Source: Dipteris shenzhenensis
Taxonomy: Eukaryota > Polypodiophyta > Polypodiopsida > Gleicheniales
DNA length: 64,000 nucleotides
Reading direction: 5' to 3' (one strand)
NCBI GenBank assembly: GCA_047967505.1
Contig: CM106540.1
The notes under the pieces: generated by a model
The model's input: only the letters and a program-made list of their open reading frames with translations
What the model was told of the DNA's origin: nothing
Databases searched by the model: none
Program-made: the position numbers and the translations under genes
Part shown: positions 22,105 through 33,414 of the stretch, piece after piece
Position numbering within the stretch: position 1 is the stretch's first letter
Layout: each line of letters opens with the position of its first letter

Positions 22105-22400
22105 GAAAAGAGATGGGCGTCGATTGTGATTGGTTATCCTCCCTGTCCTACACATTGCAGACCAATCCGCTTTCTAATCAACATGTACTGAGTCGAAGGA
22201 TGGCCATCGCCCGTAGTAAACGACAAACTTGGCGCGGCCCGCAGCTTGGAAGGGATGGCTGCCAGCATAAACTGTGGCTGCGTTGCTGTCCCACACATTG
22301 CAGACCAATCAGCTCTGTGATCAACATGTGAGTCGAAGGATGGCCGGCCCCGATGTGAACAAGAGACATCCGCTATGCTCGCACTTTGGAAGGGATGGGC
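22105..22400 (+). repeat. Two-copy tandem repeat of about 145 bp
   Basis: CACATTGCAGACCAATC, ATCAACATGT, GAGTCGAAGGATGGCC and TTGGAAGGGATGG occur in the same order in two adjacent units (about 22105-22245 and 22250-22395). The units differ at a fair number of sites. The block is GC-richer than its surroundings. Confidence 0.85.
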
Positions 22401-23376
22401 GCCGCGTGGAGTGAACCGAGCCTAGTCTTAAACTTCAAAGTGCGTGTGAAAAACGAACCTTAATTTATGGAATGGTTCAGACCAGGATGGTGTAATGTGT
22501 AATGCGGTCTTAATCCTGTCTCCATCTTTTTCATCTTCGAGCGCCGCCAGCTGCAGCTGCTCAGCGGCACCATAGATTTTGGTCCTTACAATTTGGGCAA
22601 GTACTTAGCGTGCACTCTTCCCAAATCTTTTTTCATTTCCATGCTCCCCACAGAATTTCGAAGAGTAAATTTAGCTCCTCTGATTGTCCAAAACCTTGTT
22701 CTTGGCCAGCACCACCTTGATAAGAAGAGCTGGGAACCCAGCTCGTGTTGGGCGGTTTCCCGGTTCTTCTCGCACTTCAAAAACCGCACAAGAGCTCCCA
22801 AAAGCACGCCCTTCCCATTGGAAGGGTCGAAAGAGAAACCTCCTGTTGGGGGTTTTGAGAGATGCGCACCAAAAGCCTCCGCTTTTCATCGTGGCTTCCT
22901 TCTGGTTGCATTCAAATTAACTGCAACGCTCCCTGTGGGTTGCTTTGCAAGGGAGCGTGTGGGATCTTTGGTGATCACTTTGAAATCAGCATAATTCCGG
23001 TGAGATCATGTTGTTAGTTTATCCAGCATGTAGCTCTTGTATTATCATCACAACATTTGTAACCTCAATCCATGTTTGGGGCAGGCGCATTTATTCTTAA
23101 CACTGCAAGTGACGCAATGTCTCGGTGACAAGCAGCCGGTATCGAGCTCGAACAGCTCTGAAGTGGGTAAGAAAGCTGATATTGCGCTGAGGATCATTAC
23201 TTATTCTCAAAGTTGTGTACATACATGGACATGACGCCTCAAGGTCTTATGACTAATTAGAACACGGCTTCCCAGACAGATCTTGGTTTTTAAACAAAGG
23301 AATCCCAAACAACTAAACTCCAGGGAATTTTTACAAAATCTAAGGACTAGCTATTGATTTGTGCAAAATGATGGAA
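22401..23376. other. GC-richer segment without recognised gene
   Basis: The stretch around 22500-23000 is GC-richer than its flanks and has overlapping open frames on both strands (for example + 22593-22994). None carries a domain I recognise. It might be a decayed promoter or 5' exon. Confidence 0.35.
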
Positions 23377-23632
23377 TTTGTATAAATGGATGCTCAAGTA
23401 TGGGTGGGTGTGTGGATTTGTATGTGTACGAGCAGATGTTTATACTATGGTCTACACCTACTGTCAAGAGTTGATGCCATCTGTGGGGATGTCATAGTAG
23501 CTAGTCCCTGCTATGCATGATGGAGTTTATGGTTTTCAACCTTATGAGTGACTATCATGAGATTGAAACTGCACTATGTTGTGTTTTTAAAGGATGAATT
23601 TGGGCATGTTCCTGGATTCATGTAGATGTATA
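23377..23632 (+). mobile_element. R342 repeat, 5'-truncated copy
   Basis: Runs from TTTGTATAAATGGATGCTC to CCTGGATTCATGTAGATGTA. It lacks the first 80-90 bases of the long copies and keeps the shared 3' end. Confidence 0.72.
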
Positions 23633-26325
23633 TATAGGCCTTTGCATGTCCTAAAGGTCTACCAAGAAGTCTAACATTCACCTATTTTACATGAAAAATT
23701 CGGTCATGCTCTTGCATATATCTGAGCTATACAGACCAAGAAACTTTTTGGTCGAGATACATTGGTAAAGTGTCTTAGGTAATCCCATGAAAGGCATTGG
23801 GAGGGCCCTTTTGTAGAAGTTGGATCGATCTAACTCTAACCACGCTTGTTTCATCCTTTGTAATGTAACCGCTTATGAGAAATCTGAAGGTAAGGTGATG
23901 CTTATTTTTACTAGCTGGTTAAGGAATTGGTTTCCTATGTTTTCTATTAACATGATTAAATCATTTGTATTGTGTTTGTGGGAAAGAAATGGCAATGCTA
24001 TGGCAAATGTAGTATATGGTTTTTTTCGGGACAAGAGGTTTTACCTTTTAAAAGACTGGAAATTTCAGCCTGCATATTTGGTTATGCCTATTAGTGGGAG
24101 CCTGAGTGGTAGGGACCTTGACCCTTTAGTCTGCTTTGGTATCTGTGAATATTGAAATTCAGAGAGGATGATGCTTCGCTTATAAGAGTGAAAAGGGGCA
24201 TGCATGTGTGCGCCCTTTCCCTAGCCACAGAACAACGCTTTGTTTCAAGGACTAGCAAATTTATGAAAATCACGCTTCAGTCTCACAAGGACCTGGATCC
24301 TGAGCCCTAGAGGGCACAAAACCATGTTCAGAAACAAAACAGAAGACGATTCTTGGGTAGGTTGTGGGCTTCCCAAGAGGGAACAAAACAAAAATGGGCT
24401 ATGAAATGGAAGATGGCTTGTTGGAGGCCTTGGGTAGGTTGTGGCCCTCTCAATTAGTTTCCCAAAAGTGAGATTAAATCTGCTTTTTAGTTGCAACAAT
24501 GTCTAGAATCCCAACAAGATTTATCATGAGATCCCCTTGGTGACTGATTATGCTCTAACTGTGGCTGTTAAATGGGCACGATTTGCTCTATGTTGTTAGC
24601 TTGCGTAACTCCTTAGCTGGTTACAGGTTTCATGGACCTCAATCGTTGGGTCCCTCTCAGCTTATGTTAAAAACCCCTTGCCTTTTCTCTGGTGTATTCA
24701 TTTTCTGGCACGCTCTTACTTTCTGTAGCCATCCAACTTCACAAGTGCGTCGTGTTCTTTCATGCTCTGTCTCTTTATCTCTGTCTTCAGGATTTTGCCT
24801 TAATCTTGAATCTTCCTGCAGTGTTCCTCAAGTGTATTCTGTGTTTGTGCACATTCAATCAGGTTTCTGTCATTACAATATTTTCTGCCTCATCTGAATA
24901 GCAGATACCTGAAATTGGCTGTCTTTACACCTTCCTGTCCTTGGTAGTCTCTCCTACATACTGGAATCCTGGGGTTCAGGACTAATCATGGCCTTTAAGA
25001 TGTTGTTGGGCTTAATGAAAGAGGTTGGTCACAGGCATTAATCCTGAAAATGTTGTGTCTGTTTGATTGGTGCCATATTTGGTTCTTAAGTTTAAAATGT
25101 CCAGTCTTGCTGTCTACTGTCTTGTTTTTGTAACTGTTCCAATCTTTGGACATTGTCATCCAAAACAAAAGAGAATGGTTTTGGAGTCTACCTGTCATAG
25201 CCCCTAATCTTAGGAGGTTTCTTTGTCGTATCCCCTCTCAAATCTCATGTGCTATTATGAGTTGGAACTATCTCAGTTCTTTTTTCTTTTAGATGTTATG
25301 AAGTGACTTGGGTCTAATATAAAGTCATCGTTGTGGTAACCTTTGTCTTAGGCAATTTTAGTGGTAGAACCTGAATCCTTATCGTTGTAATCCAATTCAA
25401 CTGTGGAATCCAAAAGTGATTCTTATTACTTCTTCCCATCCTCGTAATGATGTTATTAGAAATGATGCATCATGTTTCTTGTGATTCTCCTTACTCCTCA
25501 ACCTGAAGAGTTTTTGCCTATAGAGACTAAAAGAGATGGATCGATCTACGTTTTTGGTAAATTTCTGTTATAGTTTTTGAAACATATATTATTAAGGCTC
25601 TTTTTAAACTTCTATACACGTTGGAAAACTTCTCGTCAAGGTTTTCGTTTAAGAAATCAACATCGCTTTCAGTTGAAAGTACTGTTAGAGCATTTTCTAA
25701 AGTCTCAAGTTCTTGGTATTAAAAGCGCTCCCATTTTAAGAAAATAACTTATCGTTACTATATTTACTTCTTGTAATCTTGACAAGATGGGTTTAAGTTC
25801 TATATTGAAGTCACCTCAAGTTATGAATGCTCATCCTCATTGGGTTAAAGGAGTTTGGAAGCAAACGTGTGATTGCTTGGAAATATTTGAAAACATTAGG
25901 CCAAAAGGCCTTCGATTATGTAGGCATTGGTAGAAACCTTAGTAGCCCTTGTTGTTGCACTTTAGGACATGTTGTTACTCTTGATACTGCAAAGGCACAC
26001 AAATTTGACTTTGTTCTTCAAGAATGCATGTCTATTAAAAGGCCATAGTGAGAGGAGGTTCAATCCAAGTAGAAGAATCTTTAGGGGTTCAAACATTGGA
26101 AATAGACAGTGTTGAATCTAGTTGCTTCAAAAACTAAGAGACGTTGTCTTGGCACCTTTGATAGTAGTAGGGCTCTCTCTTCAGAGGATGAGATATCCTT
26201 GCATAATTCCAGCAAAAATCCGCAATTTCTTATGTAGACAAATACTCTCACGTGTAAAAAGTTTTACTTGCAATCTCTGCTAGGAGAGGTTAACTCTACA
26301 GCAAAGACATATGCTGGTTGTTCTA
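23633..26325. other. T-rich block with unassigned open frames
   Basis: The frame + 23820-24155 (111 codons, FTSWLRNWFPMFSINMIKSF) is the longest. Around 25590-25870 a broken plus-strand frame reads RLRNQHRFQLKVLLEHFLKS and SPQVMNAHPHWVKGVWKQT. The block looks like old coding sequence of some kind, but I do not recognise a family. Confidence 0.35.
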
Positions 26326-26498
26326 TACATTGTTGGGTGCTGATGAGGTCAGTGGGGATGTCATAGTACCTAGGCCCCGCTATTCGTGATGGAGTTTATG
26401 GTTTTCAACCTTATGAGTGACTATCATGAGATTGAAACTGCACTATGTTGTGTTTTTAGAGGATGAGTTTTGGAATGTCCTTGGGTTCATCTAGGTAT
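26326..26498 (+). mobile_element. R342 repeat, 5'-truncated copy
   Basis: The 3' half of R342 ending TTCATCTAGGTATA. The sequence after it (GCTTCTGCCATAT.AGCGGAC and about 55 bases more) recurs after the copy ending at 27049, so the two copies also share their 3' flank. Confidence 0.72.
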
Positions 26499-26717
26499 AT
26501 GCTTCTGCCATATAAGCGGACATGCAAATTTCACCTTGAGAAGTTTTTGTCCATCTTGCGACCTGTTGGTATTGCGATAATTCTTTCTATCTTAAATGGT
26601 GCGTTGCCCTATCAGCTAGATTTACATGCTCATTTGGGAGAGACTAAAATGAAATCGTTTAGACTTGACAAGTAGTTGTAGCTTGAATGAAGAGATTTTG
26701 GACTAGTTTTTTATTAG

Positions 26718-27110
26718 CCTTCTCCTTTAGTGCTAGCCTTCGTCATGGTTGAGTTTGCCCTTCACCTCCGGAGTGCCGACAGAAACTGAGTATGAAGACT
26801 CTGTATAAATGGATGCTCAAGTATGTGTGGGTGTGTGGATTTGTATGTGTGAGAGCATTTTTTTAATACTATGGTCTACACCCACTGTTGGGCGTTGATG
26901 ACGTCAGTGGGAATGTCATAGTAGCTAGTCCTTGCTATGCGTGATTATGGTTTTCAACCTTATGAGTGACTATCATGAGATTGAAACTGCACTATGTTGT
27001 GTTTTTAGAGGATGAGTTTGGGAATGTTCTTGGATTCATCTAGGTATATGCTTCTGCCATATTAGCGGACATGCAAATTTTACCTTGTGAAGTTTTCTTC
27101 CATGTTGCGG
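26718..27110 (+). mobile_element. R342 repeat, near full-length copy with duplicated flank
   Basis: Starts CCTTCTCCTTTAGTGCTAGCC like the copy at 7037 and ends near 27049. The next 60 bases repeat the 3' flank of the copy at 26326-26498. This implies a local duplication that included the element, or insertion of a second copy beside an older one. Confidence 0.75.
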
Positions 27111-27168
27111 GAAGTTCAATCGCAGAAACTCTCCCTCTTGGCAGCCAGCCACACAGCTATACTGTGGT

Positions 27169-27220
27169 GTTCACCCTCTTGAGGGTTGTATTAATACTTT
27201 ATCCAAAATGTTAGTTTTTA
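27169..27220 (+). repeat. Conserved 3'-end repeat (inverted match at 41230-41280)
   Basis: GTTCACCCTCTTGAGGGTTG through CTTTATCCAAAATGTTAG is nearly the reverse complement of 41230-41280. The GAGGGTTGTATTAATACTTT.T wording resembles plant LINE 3' UTR ends, which suggests a non-LTR tail. Confidence 0.6.
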
Positions 27221-28025
27221 CTCATTCGAAAAAAAGTAACTATATTAAGCCTTTAATAGAAAACACGATGTTCAGCTATCCTCTGGAGTGCTGAAGGTAC
27301 ACCCACTGCTTGCAGTCTGCTTCTCAGATCTATCATTCCCAAGGTAGCCCTGGAGAAGATGCCATGGGTGTGGGGTACTGGACCAATAGATAGAAGGTGT
27401 ATGTAGACCAGGTCTTCCAAAATGCTCGGAAGTATGATTAGAACCATCCCTGCATGGAAGTTTGGCTAGAACCATCCTAAACCATATCGAATGTAGGATA
27501 GACACAATATCCAGCCAAAAATGTCACCAAGGTGGCCACTGGGTGGATCTACTTGCTAGCGTCTAGGCTTAGACAATTACCTTGGGCTTTCCCTAGTGAG
27601 TAGCTGCTCGCTAGTAGAGGCTGCAAAGTCTCTCCTCTACATGTAACCATGCTTTAGGTGCTGAGCTTTTTGGTCCACTATCCCACTGCACCCATCCAAT
27701 GTTTGTAGGGGACCTTGACCTTGTATCTCGGCTTTCATGCCACTGTAGTGGATGCTGCTCTAGCTTCTTCCTACACTATGGGCTAGCTCTAAATAAGATT
27801 GGCCATGCCCCTTGGCTGGCACCATTTTCCTCCTTGTGGCAAAGAACATGGGTTACCATTTGCGGTCACACATGTCGGGTTTGGTGAGTACGTGATTCCC
27901 AATTCAAGAAGAGCAAGACTTGCTAAATTCAAAGTGTGAAGACAACACGACTCTGAATATGAAGGAGATTTAGGCTTGGAGAGGGTTTACACTATCTCCA
28001 ATGGCATTAGGAGCCAAGATTGAAT
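27221..28025. other. Intergenic, no gene recognised
   Basis: Open frames on both strands at 27253-27505 and 27699-27887 are short and without recognisable domains. Confidence 0.4.
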
Positions 28026-28198
28026 GGCATAACTCAATTGGCTTTCTCACACATGGTAAACCTAGGTAGATATTGTTTATTGGAGATCGACTTGGATAAG
28101 CGTGTCCCTAGTGGACCCTAGTGCTTATCCAAGTCGATCTCCAATAAACAATATCTACCTAGGTTTACCATGTGTGAGAAAGCCAATTGAGTTATGCC
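28026..28198. repeat. Perfect 76-bp inverted repeat with 21-nt loop
   Basis: The left arm 28026-28101 (GGCATAACTCAATTGGC...GGATAAGC) is the exact reverse complement of 28123-28198. The loop 28102-28122 contains CCCTAGTGGACCCTAGT, and 28110-28125 is identical to a 16-base stretch of the LINE endonuclease region at 29642-29657. The right arm ends where the minus-strand LINE piece begins. A transcript would fold into a long perfect hairpin. Absence of mismatches points to a very recent origin. Confidence 0.95.
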
Positions 28199-29388
28199 AA
28201 ATGGGTATAGTATCCACATGTACCAAGGCATAATCTAGCACACTCTGTCCTCTGCTGGCTGAGAGACACGTCATCTTGTGGGTGTTAGGGAATAGTTGCA
28301 TTCCATTCAAGACTGTCATGTGCAGCCCATTAATCATGCATCGGAGTGCTCTGCCTTGTGTGTTGATGGTGTCGTCCTCGGATCCTCTCTGCCACATGAT
28401 GTCCGCTTTTGTGACTGCTTCTTTATCCATTTCATCATGCGTAATGGGCTGAAACTGTAGTTGACCAATTCTTGCGTTAAGGTCTCCCATCACTATGACT
28501 TGGCCCTTTTCTCTGAGTTCAGCCACATCAAGACATAGTCAAATGCAGCACTAGGGTCCACTCCGTGTCTACTGTAAAAGGGTGACTCATGGTGAGGTAT
28601 GTAGCAACCTGCTAGAAAGACAGGGCATTTGCCAAGTTCTATTTTCAGCCACATGTATCTTTTGTATTTGTCCACTTTACGAAGGCTGACTTTTTCTGCC
28701 ATGTGTTCCTGTATCATGCATGCAACACCTCCTTGCCCTCTTTTCCCCACTTGCCGTTGGTATATTGAGTGCACCACATATCCCGCTATCTCTGGGATCC
28801 TGCATGTTTCACTTTCCCAGGTTTCTCCTAAAAGGATGATGTCTGCATCGTGAATGAAGGCATTTATGCTTATCCCTTTATGCCAAGGGAAGCCCCTACA
28901 ATTCCAAACATGACTTGTAAGCATTTGTGTGTCCCATGGGTTGCGAGCCCCTATTTCACATTTTGATCCCCATCTTGTGTTTGGGGCAGCTTTCCTTGTC
29001 TCATTAGTCTTTCCGTGTATTGCTTTCTTCGCACTTCCTGCTATTTTGGGGTGCGGTCTTCATTGACATAGAAAGGTGTGCCTTTAAGATACACTTTACT
29101 GCTATCCAGGATAATCTCCCTTTTCCGTGGATCTGCTACAGTGCACACAATAGCCCTTTTATTGGGTTTGTCCTCTTGTGCTTTCCCTACACGATGGGCT
29201 GCATATACAGTCACTTCAGGCATCGCAAAGTGTTCTGAAAAAAATTCAGTCACCTCCTTGGCTAGAGCCAGAGGGGTTTCCTTATCCATCTCTGGTAGAC
29301 CACGGATAACAATGTTTTGAGATCTCTTATCTCTTTCTCTCTGTTCATGGGCATCTTCTTGGTTTGTGGTTGATGGACGTGACAGTGT

Positions 29389-29390
<2 letters not shown>
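28199..29390 (-). pseudogene. LINE fragment: end of ORF1 and start of endonuclease
   Basis: Read on the minus strand from about 29390: a charged stretch, then QNIVIRGLPEMDKETPL and VYAAHRVGKAQEDKPNKRA, typical of the nucleic-acid-binding part of an L1-type ORF1 protein. It continues without a clear gap into an AP-endonuclease-like domain (SHVWNCRGFPWHKG, DIILLGETWE, then VIVMGDLNARIG). A frameshift lies near 28525. The piece ends at 28199 at the hairpin. Its last 365 bp are repeated in opposite orientation at 29640-30010. Confidence 0.8.

Positions 29391-29391
<1 letters not shown>

Positions 29392-29421
<30 letters not shown>
29392..29421 (+). repeat. (GA)n microsatellite
   Basis: About 15 GA units between the two oppositely oriented LINE pieces. 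The following 29422-29639 has no recognisable LINE sequence. Confidence 0.95.
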
Positions 29422-29424
<3 letters not shown>

Positions 29425-29639
29425 GCGTGAGGCACGAACGTGGAAGGTAAGGGGAGGATAAGATTAGATGTCACATCCAAAAGTCCTACAAGAGTGGTGG
29501 GTTGGACATATATTCCCCGATCTAGTTCTCACTAAGTACTCCTACATTAGCCCCTTTTCCCCTTCCTTACAAGTCAACCATATGACAAGTAATTGTAGTG
29601 AGCAAATCTATTGAATATTCTAGAGCCGTGCCCCAAATT

Positions 29640-31604
29640 GGAGTGGACCCTAGTGCTGCGTTTGAAGCACTATGTCTTGATGTGGCTGAACTCAAAGAAA
29701 AGGGCCAAGTCATAGTGATGGGAGACCTTAACGCAAGAATTGGTCAACTACAGTTTCAGCCCATTACGCATGATGAAATGGATAAAGAAGCAGTCACAAA
29801 AGCGGACATCATGTGGCAGAGAGGATCCGAGGACGACACCATCAACACACAAGGCAGAGCACTCCGATGCATGATTAATGGGCTGCACATGACAGTCTTG
29901 AATGGAATGCAACTATTCCCTAACACCCACAAGATGACGTGTCTCTCAGCCAGCAGAGGACAGAGTGTGCTAGATTATGCCTTGGTACATGTGGATACTA
30001 TACCCATTATCAAAAGCTTCAACATAGGGATGAAATATCCGGAATCGGACATCTCCCAATATGGATGGATCTTGACATACACCTTGAACATAGGGAGCAG
30101 AAATTTTCAGCACATGCAGGAGGTTTCAAAGTAGACCCAGACAAACACCAAGTTTATGTAGACACTTTGGATGCAAAGCTGAGAGCAATAACCAACCCCA
30201 CATGGACAGCCTTGCAAGAAGCAATACTTGCCTCAGCCACGCAAACATTTGGAGCAGCAATTACAAGAAAAAAGAAACAGGTCAAAGGCCTACCACACAA
30301 GAAATGGTATGACGAGGAATGCAAACAACTACGCCAAGAGCTGAAATACATACTGGATGCAGATAGGCATAAACAACTGGAGAAGACATACAATGCCCTC
30401 ACAAGGAAAAAGAAAAGAATATATATTTTGGAAAGAGAGAAATCTGATTTGGTCACTTTCATCAAAAATCCAAGAAAGGGCCGGAAACAAGTGAAAGGCA
30501 GACGGAAACAGGTCATAGGGGATATATCAGATGCAACCATGCTTAATTATGTTACCAAGTTGTACAATCATGCACTTGCTACTGAAATGGGGAAGGAGGA
30601 TCTATCGGTCACATGCACTAGTCCTTTCACCTTCGAAGACATTGAAGTTGGACTAAAGAAGATGGCCAATGGCAAAGCATCAGATCACATGAAGATACAG
30701 GGGGAATTTGTGAAATGGACAGGAGACCGAGCAAGAACATGGCTCTCACACATCCTAACACATGCTCTACACCATGGTTTTCCCTCGGGAATGGCAAGAA
30801 AATTGGGTCCAGCCTTTACACAAAGGTGGAGACAAAAATTCAGTCACAAATTACAGAACTATAATGGTCAGCTCTACATTGGCCAAGCTCTTCAGTACAA
30901 TGCTTGAAATGAAAATCAGCTCATGGGCAGAAGAGGCACAGAAAAGAGCCACCGGACAGGCAGGCTTTCGCAAGGAGCACAGGACAGCCGACCACCTTAT
31001 TACCTTAAGGGTCCTCATGGATGAATGCAGACTGAGAGGACGCACTCTATTTTGTTGTTTTGTGGATTTCAAGAAAGCATTTGACACAGTTCCAAGAGGA
31101 GGATTATGGAAGAGAATGCAAGAAATAAGAGTCCCTTTGGCCTTAAGGGTAGGAATCTCTCGCATCTATGAAAAGGTATTATGCCGACTCAAACAAACAC
31201 AAGGTATGTCTGATGTATTTGAGAGCAATATGGGAGTGAAGCAAGGCTGCCCTCTATTGCCTACCTTGTTCGGAATATGCATTGACCAACTGGAGGAACT
31301 CATCAATGAATTTGCAGTAGAGAAAGGGTTGCAAGGACCGCAATTGGGGCTTTGGACAGTGCTATTGTTGTTATACGCAGATGATGTCGTTCTTTTTGCA
31401 TACGATCCGGAATCTATGCACAAACTTTTACAAGTGCTTAAGACTTTTTGTAGGGAAAGCGGGCTGCAAGTAAAAGTATGTTAGCACCTTCAAATACTTA
31501 GGGGTTGATATCCCGACAGATCACAGATGGTGGCAATGTATACATAGAAGGATGGACACTGGTTGGGGGAAGTACTAAGAATGATTGCAGGCACACCGAC
31601 ACTA
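29640..31604 (+). pseudogene. LINE fragment: endonuclease and reverse transcriptase
   Basis: Begins inside the endonuclease (GVDPSAAF, VIVMGDLNARIG, LDYALVHVDTIP), passes a connector rich in basic residues, and reaches the RT: NYRTIMVSSTLAKLFS, ATGQAGFRKEHRTADHL, FVDFKKAFDTVPRGGL, GVKQGCPL and the catalytic YADDVVLF. FKYLGVDIP follows at about 31490. Frameshifts lie near 30045 and 30785 and a stop at 31482-31484, so it is dead. It breaks off near 31604 before the gypsy relic; no poly(A) tail or target duplication is seen. The RT wording is unlike the usual angiosperm L1 type. Confidence 0.88.
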
Positions 31605-32547
31605 GGAACTGGAAAATTCGAAATATATTGTTTGATGCATATGTAGTGCAGACAGTATTATCGCAGCCACTTTCTTTGGATCCATTTCTACCCCCTCTGG
31701 AGTAATTATGAATCCTAAATATTCAAGTCTAACCATATACAATATAGTTTTCTTTTTATTTACATAAAGACTGGCTTTCCTCAAAGTACTGAACACTATT
31801 CTTAAGTGTTCGCGATGCTCAGTAATACTTTTACTGAATACCAGAATATCATCAATAAAATGTTCTACAAACTTTCCGATATACGGACGTAGTAAATCGT
31901 TCATAAGCATGACGAATGTAGCTGGAGCATTGGTAAGTCCAAAGGGCATTACCAAAAACTTATAATAACCAAACCTGCTTCTAAAAGCGGTTTTATGCAC
32001 ATCCTCGGCTCTACTGATGATAGCCACACATAAGATCTATCTTGCTGAAAATTACGGCCCCATGCAATGCATCTAGCAACTCATCGATCCGAGCCATTGG
32101 ATACCTGTGCTTAACAGTGATATTATTTAATGCTCTGTGATCTATACAGAGGCGAAAAGTATCATCTTTCTTTCTCTTTAATATCACTGGGAAAGCAAAA
32201 GGTAAAAAACTGGATTGAATCTGCCCCAACTTGAGGTATTCTTCCAGTTGTCTTCGCACCTCAGCTTCTTCTGTAAAGCTTAATCTATAGGGAGGTCTAT
32301 TTACAGGTTCTGCCCCTGGGATAAGCTCAATTTTATGTTGAACATTCCGCTCTGGAGGTAACCCATAAGGTAGCTCATCCCTAAAACAGTCAGAGAACTC
32401 CTCTGCTGTAAGATCAGCCAGCTTGGCCATTTCACCACTTTGCGCAACATCAGTGCTAGCCGAAGAATCATCAACCGGCTCTACGAATGCTGTATAAAGG
32501 AATAAAAACTCTTCTTGAGCTTTTCGGATTTCCATCACGGAAACCAA
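31602..32547 (-). pseudogene. Ty3/gypsy reverse transcriptase, truncated
   Basis: Minus strand: PPERNVQHKIELIPGAEPVN, LCIDHRALNNITVKHRYPMA, IDLMCGYHQ, then after a frameshift near 32020 KTAFRSRFGYYKFLVMPFGL and [11 protein letters not shown] (the Y/FxDD catalytic motif). It stops after PEGVEMDPKKVAAI, so RNase H and integrase are missing. The break is at about 31602-31660, beside the LINE fragment. Confidence 0.9.
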
Positions 32548-32574
32548 TGGTCCCTGAGGTACATCTTTCTGACC

Positions 32575-33207
32575 TCATAAGACATACAGCACATCATTCA
32601 TCTTGAATTGATATACATGCTTTTTCCAATCAATGGCTGGGTTCTTCCTGGAATGCCACGGCTTACCAAGGGCTATATCTGCATGAGCAAGCCTAGTCAT
32701 TTCAAAATCAAGCTTCTTAGCATAGTCCTGAATACGAAGCTCCAACTGGGTAACCTTTTGGTCCCATACTTCAGTTGAACTTCCATCTGCTATCCTGACT
32801 GTATACGCATAGTTAGATGGGCTAGTCGTTAACTTGAGCCTCTTCACGAGCTTGGAGTTAATTACATTGTAAGTTGACGCCGAGTCAAACAACACAATGA
32901 CATCATGATTAGCCACTTGCCCTTTCATCTTAATTAACTCCGTATCATTAAAGGTTGTATACCCCGTTGCTACGGGCTTAGATAGGATGTTATCAGGTGC
33001 ACTCGTTACTAGCTTAGCAACAGACATACATAACAAACAAGATACTGACCTCTGAGAAGATCCCGCTAGCTGAATCTGCATCTGTTCCGCTCTGGGACTT
33101 CCCTTCATTTCCACGTCCCATTCTGAGATTACCATCTCAGCCATCCGACGATCCTTATTTCGTGGACAATCTTTCCACTGATGAGGCTGAAGGCAACCGA
33201 AACACAA
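32575..33207 (-). pseudogene. Gypsy zinc-knuckle and protease region
   Basis: Starts with CFGCLQPHQWKDC, a knuckle with three instead of four residues before the histidine. The aspartic protease region reads VIVLFDSASTYNVINS, where the usual D-S/T-G triad is D-S-A, so activity is doubtful. It ends LGKPWHSRKNPAIDWKK, the typical join to RT. It lies between gag and RT as expected. Confidence 0.85.
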
Positions 33208-33414
33208 GCCTTCTCTCCTCGCTTTTTCTCTTTGCTCTGGATTTAAGGGAGACTTTGACCAAGCCTAGGTTGCCATTGGTGTTACTTTCCTCTTCACTCC
33301 AATGGTGATACTTGATTTAGGAGTTTCAGCTGGTTTCGCCTGCTTGGCTTGACCACTCGGCTGAGAATAACTTCCTTTACTAATCCACTTCTTCTTAAAC
33401 CCAGATTTCTTCTG

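Noticed and set aside
22593-22994. 133-codon plus-strand frame
   Set aside because: No domain, overlapping open frames on the other strand and no splice or family support; left as unassigned.
28026-28198. Possible microRNA precursor
   Set aside because: The arms pair perfectly over 76 bp; microRNA precursors usually have mismatches and a defined 21-nt duplex. An inverted duplication is the simpler reading, though small RNAs could still arise.
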